Shown here: piece after piece, positions 39,083 to 46,512 of the stretch
Layout: each line of letters begins with the position of its first letter
Numbering within the stretch: position 1 is the first letter of the stretch
Source of the DNA: Epithemia pelagica
Taxonomy: Eukaryota; Bacillariophyta; Bacillariophyceae; Surirellales; Surirellaceae
Direction of reading: 5' to 3'
DNA: 64,000 nt
Assembly (NCBI GenBank): GCA_946965045.2
Contig: OX337236.1
Span: 868,001-932,000 of the forward strand
Program-made: the position numbers and the translations under genes
The notes under the pieces: model-generated
What the model was told of the DNA's origin: nothing
The model's input: the letters and a program-made list of their open reading frames with translations, nothing else
The model's database searches: none

Positions 39083-40648
39083 CTATTCGGGGTAGGCGTC
39101 AAGGAGAGGATCGACGGTTGTTGGTGTGGTGGCGCCCGGGGCTAGAGTGAAGGATCCATGGTCCAGCATGGTTTCGGCGAGACCGCATACGACGGGGATG
39201 GAGCGGGCGTGGAGGTAGCGGAACATGGCATCGGACCGCCATCGTCCCACGAGGCGGATGAGGTCCGTGTCAACTTTTGCTGCCAACAAGGCCATGGCAC
39301 CGCCCGAACGGAGCCCACGAGTTTGGATGTTTTGCATGTCAAGTCCGCAAAGGGGGACACCACCGGACACCTGTCGCAGAAAGGCCGCAATCATAGTGGA
39401 GGTGACGTAATGGAAGAAGCCTTGTCGTGTGGTTGTGTATGCGCAAAGGGGAGTTTCAGGGCCTGCTCCTGCGTGTCGAAGGGCGATTATGCGGCGAACC
39501 AACGAGCGTGTTGGACACATTACTGCATCACCGCTGAGGGCATGGGCGATTATTTCACCTTTGTTGCGATTCTTTTGGTTGTCAAAGGTGATGGCAGAAG
39601 TTGTTGCCTTGAGCAATTCGGTTTCCGGGCAAGCGAAGATGTCAAGCTTGCGGATTCCGACGCAAATAGAAATGTTGCGGCAGAGAAGTGGATAGTTGTC
39701 ATGTGTGAAGGAAAATTCACCGGGGCGGAGCAGGTAGAAAAAACCAATCCATGCCAGTTCCATGGTTGCCTGTGTTTCTTCATCCAAAGTACAGGCGGCG
39801 ATCCGTTGTGCAGTGCGAAGAAGTTGAAGTGGTATGGGTTGTACACGGGCCGGAGGAGGGTCTTTGTTGCGCCAGCTTTTCAACAAGCGTTGGAGGCGGA
39901 TGTCGATGGCGCCGAATTTGTCAAGCCGTGGGTCAGGGGCCCCCATATGGCTAAACGTTTTTGCAATGGAGTGCAGCTCGTCAGCCACGGTATCAGCTTT
40001 GACGGGCTGGTGACTGCGGCTGCATCGTCCATCTCGTATGCGAACGGCGAGGACCTGCAGGATGGGGATTTTGTCTTCGGTGGCAGCAAGGAGGGTGTCG
40101 ACTCCGAGGGATCTGCAAAAAGGTTGCCAAATCTTGGTCCACGAGCGTTGTTGGGCGGATGCGCGTGAGGGTGTGACTGAGTTCCAGGCCGACAACCTTG
40201 CAATGCGCAGATCACTGAGGAAAGAACGTCGGATTGGGGGTGGCGAAGCTGCCAGGAGTGTGTCTGTGGAAAGGCGTTGTTGAAATGGGTGAGTAAAGCA
40301 TGTTGGGACAGATGTGTTAGACGTGACGCATGATCGGCCATGATGTTTTTCTCCCCTGGGAGGTAATGAACCGCGTGTTGGTAGCGGTATTGTCGTTGGT
40401 GAAGGCTCTGCAGTCGGAGTAGGTAAGCTGCTGCGCCGTCGGACGTAATGCTTTTTCGCTTGTTCCAAGCCACGGCGCTGACGTTGTCGCAACCGGTGGC
40501 GAGTGTTGTTTCCTGGATGTTGGCCATGGAGGACAGGACATCGGCATGCAGGATTGTAGCGGCGAGTTCTAAATCGTTGATAGTAATTGTGCCACCGGGG
40601 TTTTCGAATGTCTGCAATTGGGATGTGATGCAGTCTGGCAAAGAGCAA
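39083..40648 (-). CDS. Tyrosine recombinase of the YR retrotransposon
   Basis: An open frame of 521 codons in the -1 frame relative to the RT-RNase H frame, which it overlaps by 769 nt (39,880-40,648). The recombinase itself begins near 40,190 (SAWNSVTPSRASAQQRSW). No good ATG lies before the conserved part, so a -1 ribosomal frameshift or internal initiation is likely. Catalytic elements: the first Arg is in FFYLLRPGEFS. The box-II region is TRGLRSGGAMALLAAKVDTDLI, ending GRWRSDAMFRYLHA with the nucleophilic Tyr. The usual HxxR reads RGLR, so the His is replaced by Arg in this copy. The enzyme would insert circular cDNA by site-specific recombination. Confidence 0.85.
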   Translation of the reverse strand: MLFARLHHIPIADIRKPRWHNYYQRFRTRRYNPACRCPVLHGQHPGNNTRHRLRQRQRRGLEQAKKHYVRRRSSLPTPTAEPSPTTIPLPTRGSLPPRGEKHHGRSCVTSNTSVPTCFTHPFQQRLSTDTLLAASPPPIRRSFLSDLRIARLSAWNSVTPSRASAQQRSWTKIWQPFCRSLGVDTLLAATEDKIPILQVLAVRIRDGRCSRSHQPVKADTVADELHSIAKTFSHMGAPDPRLDKFGAIDIRLQRLLKSWRNKDPPPARVQPIPLQLLRTAQRIAACTLDEETQATMELAWIGFFYLLRPGEFSFTHDNYPLLCRNISICVGIRKLDIFACPETELLKATTSAITFDNQKNRNKGEIIAHALSGDAVMCPTRSLVRRIIALRHAGAGPETPLCAYTTTRQGFFHYVTSTMIAAFLRQVSGGVPLCGLDMQNIQTRGLRSGGAMALLAAKVDTDLIRLVGRWRSDAMFRYLHARSIPVVCGLAETMLDHGSFTLAPGATTPTTVDPLLDAYPE

Positions 40649-42426
40649 CTCCAGACAGTTGGCGGGATGAAAGGTGTGTTTTTGGACGGCCGGATAGGCG
40701 GGAGCCAGACACCGCCAAGGCCCAGTCCAGAAGCATCGCAGGTGCCGTGGAAGGCGGGTTTGGACGGTACAATTTCAGCAATGCGTGTGGGTCGTGACGC
40801 AAGGTCGGTGGCTAACAGTAGCAGGTCGTCGAGTTGGTCGCGGACGGCTGCTGTAATTTGGATGATGCCAGAGTTGTGTGCTTGTGACATGGCGTGCTGT
40901 AACTGGGAAAAGAGGCCATGGGAACCAGGTATCCCAATGGCCATGCTGCGGAGCTCGCCCAATAGTTTTTGAAATTCGAGAAGCGTGGCCGTGGTGCGAT
41001 GGCGAAACATGTGAAGGAGTTGTAGCAGTTTTGTCTTTCGATGGTCTGGCAGTTCGATGGTTTTTTTGATGGTATCAATTTTCCAACCAAGAATAATTTT
41101 GCTGGTCGACCAACAAGCGTCTCCTCGCGTCAGTTTTTTGGTTGATATTGGTTCTCGGCGGCCTTGGCTGTTGTCGGTGTCATCGTTGGGGCGGAACACC
41201 ATGTCATTACAATGGAGGAGCGTCCGCCGCAGTCGGTTGAGTCTTGCTTGGGATCCCTGTCCTAACATTATCTCGTCGTCAAGATAGACATCGCAGTAGG
41301 CCAGGGGTTTGTTGTGCTGATAACGAACAATTTTGGAAGTTGGTTCAGCAGGCAAGTTTGGAAGCGAGACAAGAATGTCGGGCGATGCCGTTGGTGGTGG
41401 TGCAGCTGGGATGTTGGTGGGGGCAGGGAGGCAGATGGTTGTTCGACTGGGGTCCAACGGTGGCTCGGAGCTGGCAAGGCGTTCCAATGGGTGGGCTGGT
41501 GGGTCCCAGGACGTTTCGGACACGAGACGGTTTGTAAGATCTGTCACTGTTTCAGTGAACGCGGTGAACTGAGGGGGACTTTCCGTCCATCCCATTGGGA
41601 GCGTCACCGGGAAGGCTATCAAATCGTTGTGTGAGCCAGGGAGGGGCGGTAGGATGACGCCAAGCCGTGGTACGTCGGCAGGGCGGACAGGGACGCGATA
41701 GAATCCGTCAGATAGGTCAATTTTGAGCATATAGGTGTGCCCATGTTTTGGATTTGCCGACATTATTTGCCGTAGGATGCGCTTGAGAGTGCCCCCAAAT
41801 TGCATGGCTTCTTGGTGGGCTTGGCGGTCGGTGACGGCGTTGATACCGCTGTAAGTATAGTCAACAATGATGCGTGGACGACGCTCACGCTGCGGTACGC
41901 AGCCAATTGGAGAAATTCGTAGGTTTGGCAGCGTTTTGACAAGGTGGTAGGGAAGGACTACCCAGTAGCCGCGTGAGACCATATCGGCCATGTCGCTGTG
42001 GACAAAGGAACGATATTCGCGCGCGCTTTTGTGGCAGCCACGTGTGGTTGCCATGTGTCGAATGCTAGGCGACCACTCGGGGTCGGTGCATAGGACTGGG
42101 ACTCCGGCTCGACGGAATTCGTCTAAGATCGTTGCAGCTCGATGCGGCACACGAGATACGAGCGGGGCAATACAAGACCGTCCGCGGACACGGTGAACGA
42201 AATCCACCCAGGGGAGGGAAGAAAGCAAGGCTGAATGTTGTTCTACTAACTTACCCAGTTCTGTGTTCGCGGTGTCGGTCTTGGTGTTGCTATCGGTTGT
42301 TGCGTGTGCTGTTGTGTGGATCTGGACGACAGGGGGCGGTACAGGATGGGAGTTAGATGGCCTAGAGATGTTCGCGGAGAGTCGCACTCGTTTGTGCGGC
42401 TGGACGGTAACATCTTGGCCTGCATC
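39880..42426 (-). CDS. Reverse transcriptase-RNase H of the YR retrotransposon
   Basis: The frame follows gag in the same register, directly after a single TAG (42,429-42,427). The first in-frame ATG is about 125 codons in, so readthrough or reinitiation is needed. RT motifs: RPRIIVDYTYSGIN, YMLKIDLSDGFYRV (motif A), LPMGWTESPPQF and CDVYLDDEIM (YLDD box near 41,290). RNase H follows: FHGTCDASGLGLGGVW (first Asp), INDLELAA (Glu), GCDNVSAVAW (Asp) and MADHASRL (last Asp). The frame after about 40,310 overlaps the recombinase and is probably the non-functional side of the overlap. No methyltransferase lies between RNase H and recombinase. Confidence 0.87.
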   Translation of the reverse strand, partial: DAGQDVTVQPHKRVRLSANISRPSNSHPVPPPVVQIHTTAHATTDSNTKTDTANTELGKLVEQHSALLSSLPWVDFVHRVRGRSCIAPLVSRVPHRAATILDEFRRAGVPVLCTDPEWSPSIRHMATTRGCHKSAREYRSFVHSDMADMVSRGYWVVLPYHLVKTLPNLRISPIGCVPQRERRPRIIVDYTYSGINAVTDRQAHQEAMQFGGTLKRILRQIMSANPKHGHTYMLKIDLSDGFYRVPVRPADVPRLGVILPPLPGSHNDLIAFPVTLPMGWTESPPQFTAFTETVTDLTNRLVSETSWDPPAHPLERLASSEPPLDPSRTTICLPAPTNIPAAPPPTASPDILVSLPNLPAEPTSKIVRYQHNKPLAYCDVYLDDEIMLGQGSQARLNRLRRTLLHCNDMVFRPNDDTDNSQGRREPISTKKLTRGDACWSTSKIILGWKIDTIKKTIELPDHRKTKLLQLLHMFRHRTTATLLEFQKLLGELRSMAIGIPGSHGLFSQLQHAMSQAHNSGIIQITAAVRDQLDDLLLLATDLASRPTRIAEIVPSKPAFHGTCDASGLGLGGVWLPPIRPSKNTPFIPPTVWSCSLPDCITSQLQTFENPGGTITINDLELAATILHADVLSSMANIQETTLATGCDNVSAVAWNKRKSITSDGAAAYLLRLQSLHQRQYRYQHAVHYLPGEKNIMADHASRLTHLSQHALLTHFNNAFPQTHSWQLRHPQSDVLSSVICALQGCRPGTQSHPHAHPPNNARGPRFGNLFADPSESTPSLLPPKTKSPSCRSSPFAYEMDDAAAVTSPSKLIPWLTSCTPLQKRLAIWGPLTHGLTNSAPSTSASNAC

Positions 42427-44538
42427 CTATTCGAGGTGCTGCTGGGCCATGGTGGCGAGGGCAGAGGCTTCAGCATCGGAAAGTGGGCGGTGTGTTGCCA
42501 CTCGGTTACAATTGGAGAAGCAGTGGCCACGCATGTGGTAGCTGAGGCAAATCGGAATTGGCTTGCCTTCGTTGCTGGTGTTGGTAGAGTTTGGTGCGTG
42601 GCTTTGGAAGTCACGAATGCGCTTGGTGGAGGCTTCCAATTTGTCTTTAAGGGCTTTGGAGATGGTGGGATTTGTGACGAGGGCACCGCCACGGTTGGAA
42701 GTGGTGGTGGTGCGTCCCGCATTGGAGGAATCGGGAGTTGTGCTGTCACGCTTCGTTTGTTCGGTTGGTTTGGCTGCGGGCTTGGTGTCTGTCGGTGCAG
42801 TCGGGGCTGGGGCAGGCGAAGGGAGGAGGCGGTAAGCGTCGGGGAGATCCGGTAGCAAGTTGAATTGCTGTAGAGAAATCATGTTTTGTAAGTCGGCAAA
42901 AGGAGGCAAGGGAACAGGATTGCCATCATTTGTCATCAATTGGTGGAAGTAGCAAACAAGATGCGTTTGAATCCAGCGCAGGATGCGTGGAAGCACGGAT
43001 TGGGAAAGGGCGGGATTGTAGCGCGACGAGAGGTGCAATGTGGTTGCAATGGTGGGCCATTGTTTCGTGCAAAAGTACCGGTAGGCGATCGCGCATGGGT
43101 GGTTTTTACCTTGTAGTACATCGAGTTGCACACTCGTAGATGTTAGCATGAGCCCTGCGGTGAAAGGGTCTTGGGGTATGCGGATCTCCTTAGTGTTAAA
43201 GGTGGCTTGTTCGCCTAAGGTAGGAGCGGCAAGCCCTTGGAGCATTGTCTCGTATCCTGTTGCGCGTAACTCCACCGTCTTGCTGAGTTCATCGCCCACA
43301 AAGAGGCCCATACTGAAAGGCTGCAGGCCCAAGGTGAGATCATGGGCTTGGTGGGGCTCCACTCCAAAGCGTGCCGAAAGGACCATCTCTTTTGTTTCTT
43401 TTGAGACCACTGGGGTTTGGTCTGTGGCAGCGTCAGAACTGCGAGCTCGTGCTTTGACCGCGTTGCGGAGAATTGTGAGATGTTCTGCCTTGTCGCTGTT
43501 GACGATTTCGTGGTAGATGGCTGGGAGGTGTTCTTCGTTGGTAACGGAGCAGAAAGTCATCCACTCTCGGGCAACGACTTTGTACTTGGTGGCGGACGGA
43601 AGTTTGTCCTGTTTATCGGCTACGCGGCGCGCTTCGTCTTGGGCACGTTCTTGTGCACGATCACTCCGCATTGTGCTCAAGAATTTGACAAAGTGTTGAT
43701 CGGTGATGCCGCCAACATTGCTCACTGTTGTTGTGCGGTTGAGGGCAGGCATGTCTCGTGTGAGAATGTTCCAACGATGACGATCCAATTGCTCGTCTGC
43801 TGGAACGTTGGGGAAGACGGTGTTGATATCGCCCAGACAGGTAGCTGGTGCACTCCCCTTTTTGCGGCGAAAGGATGCCACACGTAACCAATCAACCAGT
43901 TGTACGCATGCCAGTTCGCGTGAGTCTTGTACAAGAGCGGTGGTTAGAACGGACCAGGCTTCTCGTGTGGAAAACGTTTTGCCCAAGACGAGGGAAACGT
44001 ATGCTGCGGGGACGGGTATAAGGCGTCGAGTGGTGATGGATGTGGAGCCGGCTTCGTTCTGAGGGACAGGTTCAAGGATGTCTACGTTGTAATCCGCCTT
44101 CCACTTGGCGTCCATGTTGGCGTGGACGGTGACTCGCTGCGGTTCGGTGACTTCGAAACAGTCATCAGGGAGTGTGACAGTTCGGATGAAGTGACTGCCT
44201 GCCCGAATGTCGCCGATGAAGGCGAAGACCTTGTCGTCCCATGTGTGCGAGATGCGGGTCATGTCTTGCTCGTAACGTGATGGTCGGTGGACGGCGATTA
44301 CACAGTAGTCGTTGTCGATCTCCACTTGGGCGAGGAACACCTTGGGAATGTTTTGAGCGGAGGTGACGACGGTTTCAAACAGAGCTTCCTTGGAAAGACC
44401 GTTGACGGGGTGATATGGCTTGTACAGAGCTGAATACTGGCCATTGAAGGCATCACGTTGGTTATGGTAGCGTGCTTTGTAGTTGGTGGCGGCCACAGGT
44501 GGCTGTGCCGCAGCGGTCGGGGCACCTGGGGTGGCCAT
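42427..44538 (-). CDS. Gag-like protein of the YR retrotransposon
   Basis: 703 codons from an ATG at 44,538 that sits immediately beside repeat A1, leaving essentially no internal 5' leader. The sequence is not similar to a named enzyme. It is helical in character, with a Pro/Thr/Ser-rich linker near residues 590-640. A C-terminal Cys/His cluster (CLSYHMRGHCFSNCNRVATH) resembles a CCCH zinc knuckle and would suit RNA packaging. The position as first ORF and the terminal zinc motif support a Gag role. It ends in TAG, after which the same frame continues into RT. Confidence 0.75.
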   Translation of the reverse strand: MATPGAPTAAAQPPVAATNYKARYHNQRDAFNGQYSALYKPYHPVNGLSKEALFETVVTSAQNIPKVFLAQVEIDNDYCVIAVHRPSRYEQDMTRISHTWDDKVFAFIGDIRAGSHFIRTVTLPDDCFEVTEPQRVTVHANMDAKWKADYNVDILEPVPQNEAGSTSITTRRLIPVPAAYVSLVLGKTFSTREAWSVLTTALVQDSRELACVQLVDWLRVASFRRKKGSAPATCLGDINTVFPNVPADEQLDRHRWNILTRDMPALNRTTTVSNVGGITDQHFVKFLSTMRSDRAQERAQDEARRVADKQDKLPSATKYKVVAREWMTFCSVTNEEHLPAIYHEIVNSDKAEHLTILRNAVKARARSSDAATDQTPVVSKETKEMVLSARFGVEPHQAHDLTLGLQPFSMGLFVGDELSKTVELRATGYETMLQGLAAPTLGEQATFNTKEIRIPQDPFTAGLMLTSTSVQLDVLQGKNHPCAIAYRYFCTKQWPTIATTLHLSSRYNPALSQSVLPRILRWIQTHLVCYFHQLMTNDGNPVPLPPFADLQNMISLQQFNLLPDLPDAYRLLPSPAPAPTAPTDTKPAAKPTEQTKRDSTTPDSSNAGRTTTTSNRGGALVTNPTISKALKDKLEASTKRIRDFQSHAPNSTNTSNEGKPIPICLSYHMRGHCFSNCNRVATHRPLSDAEASALATMAQQHLE

Positions 44539-44681
44539 GGTTAATCTATTCTATTCCGAACGGTCTCTCGTGACGGCAAGAAAAGAATGAGACTTGGCTC
44601 TGTGCGATGTGTGTGACACCCGGGTTGCTTTGCTGGACGGGCACGCGCGTCGTCCGTCAATCGTCCGCACGCAACAACAAT
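44539..44681 (-). repeat. Split repeat A1 of the YR retrotransposon (5' end)
   Basis: 143 bp, apparently identical to 38,659-38,801. It probably carries the element's promoter, since gag starts right next to it. Confidence 0.88.
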
Positions 44682-44835
44682 TTGAAATCCATGATTGATT
44701 TTTCCTCTTACGGATAGGTTGTGCCCAATACGACTTCTTGTCCCCACAATCACTTGCCGCGTTGTAAATGTACTCTCCGGAGGGGGTGGGTCGCAGTCGG
44801 GAGTGAGTCATGCATCTTCGATACATTCTTAACGG

Positions 44836-45897
44836 ATGGAACATGAGCGACTTGAGACTAGAACCCGCTGGGAGTTAGTAGTTGGGTCAATTTTCGCTTC
44901 GTCCTGCATTTTGAGGCGACGCGATGGTTTTCTCCTTGGGAAACTCGTCTTCTCCCGAAGGAGAGAAGAGGGCAATAAGCAACGAACCCAGAATCTGGCA
45001 ACAGGACGCTCCGGATCCAGATCCAGCAACTCCAAGCATCGGCATGCGACACGACCAGAGCCGGACGACGACAATGAGAAGAACAGCAACAACAAGACCT
45101 CTGCCACACTCATTCGTGACCTGTTGGACGACGAACACAAGTGTCATCAAGTGGTCGTTTGGATCAAGCCAGCCTGTCCCTATTGTCATGCCACGGTAGA
45201 TTTGTTGCAACAGAAACTCAAAGGCTTGGATGTCAAGGTTCATTATTTGTTCCAGTCGCCTCAAGATGCATTGGTCCACGACGAATTGGCTCACTTAACG
45301 AGTGGCCAACGCACGGTGCCGTATATTTTTATTCATGGACAACCCATTGTGGGTGGCAATAGTCAATTGCAAGAACTGTACCATCACGACCAACTCGAAG
45401 CCTTGCTGTTTCCACAATTGTCTGTGGCATCCGACAAAGGTCATGGTGCCGATCGACAACAACAACAACAAGAATATGTTCGGGCCGTTTGGAAAGGTAG
45501 AGTGGTGGCAGAATGTGAGGAATCTCGCATTCGCGTCGTTGGCGTGTTGCATCCCCAGTATTATTTCCCTCCGGATTTCATACTTGCTCTACAGGACGAA
45601 GACAACAAGAAGAATAACAAAGTGTGCCATTTGGAACCCATTGACGACGACACGACTCCCTATTATTGCGGATCCAAGGGAGGTGAGGCCACCTATTATA
45701 CACTCCTCGTGAAACAAACGACGACGGTGGGTGAGAAGAACAATCCTGATGCAAAACGCACGTGGTATAAGTATCCCCACGCGGCATGGTCCTATCCGAA
45801 TCCCACAAAGGCAGCCGAACTCAAGGATCATGTTTGCTTTGACAGTGAGGTTGCCATTCTCAAGGGACGGGAACAGATATATCCACCATTGGTCTAG
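44836..45897 (+). CDS. Glutaredoxin fused to a DUF427 domain
   Basis: A 353-residue protein starting at the ATG at 44,836. A basic, low-complexity N-terminus of about 95 residues is followed by a dithiol glutaredoxin domain. This has VVWIKPACPYC with CPYC near residue 114, then the cis-Pro site TVPYIFIHGQPIVGG. From about residue 212 comes a DUF427 (NTP_transf_9-like) domain: VRAVWKGRVVAE, PQYYFPPDFI, CHLEP, YYCGSKGGEATYYTL, AWSYPNP and HVCFDSEVAIL. Glutaredoxins reduce glutathione-mixed disulfides; DUF427 has no firm function. The fusion is unusual, so the DUF427 part may act on a redox or thiol substrate (inference). The start lies only 154 bp from the end of the YR retrotransposon. Confidence 0.85.
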   Translation: MEHERLETRTRWELVVGSIFASSCILRRRDGFLLGKLVFSRRREEGNKQRTQNLATGRSGSRSSNSKHRHATRPEPDDDNEKNSNNKTSATLIRDLLDDEHKCHQVVVWIKPACPYCHATVDLLQQKLKGLDVKVHYLFQSPQDALVHDELAHLTSGQRTVPYIFIHGQPIVGGNSQLQELYHHDQLEALLFPQLSVASDKGHGADRQQQQQEYVRAVWKGRVVAECEESRIRVVGVLHPQYYFPPDFILALQDEDNKKNNKVCHLEPIDDDTTPYYCGSKGGEATYYTLLVKQTTTVGEKNNPDAKRTWYKYPHAAWSYPNPTKAAELKDHVCFDSEVAILKGREQIYPPLV

Positions 45898-46512
45898 TAG
45901 TCGACAAAAATGGACACAGTGGTTTATTGAAAAAAGCCGAGGAGGTGTTTCATTTTCTGGGATCTTTGCTCTTCCAAGCATGAAACTCGCGTGATTGGAG
46001 CGTGGCGGTCGTGTCCAAATGATATCGAATCAAGAAACCCCACTGAAACAGGTGGCTGATGCTGTATCAAGACGCCACTGCTGAGTTGAAAGCTTTGGCC
46101 CGTGACTTGTCCAGGACAAGTACAAGAAAGGATCCCGTAGCCTCATAACAAATGGACCGTTCCAACTACCGTTGCATGACACGATTTCAATCTCGTTTTC
46201 ATAACACATTACTTGGAAACACGTGCTCGTCGCAGCGGAACGGCAATACAAGCTTCAAAGAAATCACTAAAAGAGCAAACAACAAATGATTCTATAGCAT
46301 TGGACATTCTGAACGGGTACTGCTTCTCTTGAATGCCGGTCGTTCTGATTCACGCCACACGGGACAAGAGCACAGCAAATGAGCATTTACCCAGAAGTGA
46401 TTCTAATCTTGGAAGTCTGTGCAAGCGTTGATCGTTGTGCCGCGGGAAGTTTCCAAGTCTTTGAATACCGAACCCATCAAAATTCCACTAATGATCTTCA
46501 AGTCTGTCATGA
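45898..46512. other. Convergent intergenic region
   Basis: 615 bp between the 3' ends of the glutaredoxin-DUF427 and transporter genes. Only short frames without motifs are present. I see no repeats or RNA genes. Confidence 0.4.

Larger units (their letters stand above)
38503..44681 (-). mobile_element. Tyrosine-recombinase retrotransposon with split direct repeats (Ngaro/PAT-like)
   Basis: A 6,179-bp element. Read along its coding (minus) strand it has repeat A1 (44,681-44,539), then gag, RT-RNase H and tyrosine-recombinase frames. Repeat B1 (38,935-38,801), A2 (38,801-38,659), a 15-bp spacer and B2 (38,643-38,503) follow. A1 and A2 are 143 bp and look identical. B1 and B2 match except for a 6-bp difference. 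This A1-ORFs-B1-A2-B2 layout is diagnostic of split-direct-repeat YR retroelements, which integrate by site-specific recombination and make no target duplication. No integrase, LTR or DAM-type methyltransferase is present, which favours Ngaro over PAT/DIRS. Boundaries rest on the repeat edges. Confidence 0.88.

Noticed and set aside
39158-40168. 336-codon plus-strand frame antisense to the YR retrotransposon recombinase
   Set aside because: It mirrors the strongly supported recombinase and RT frames and has no motif of its own.
38503-44681. CRISPR-like or satellite array suggested by repeated segments
   Set aside because: The repeats are two pairs in A/B order around retroelement frames, which fits a YR retrotransposon and not an array.
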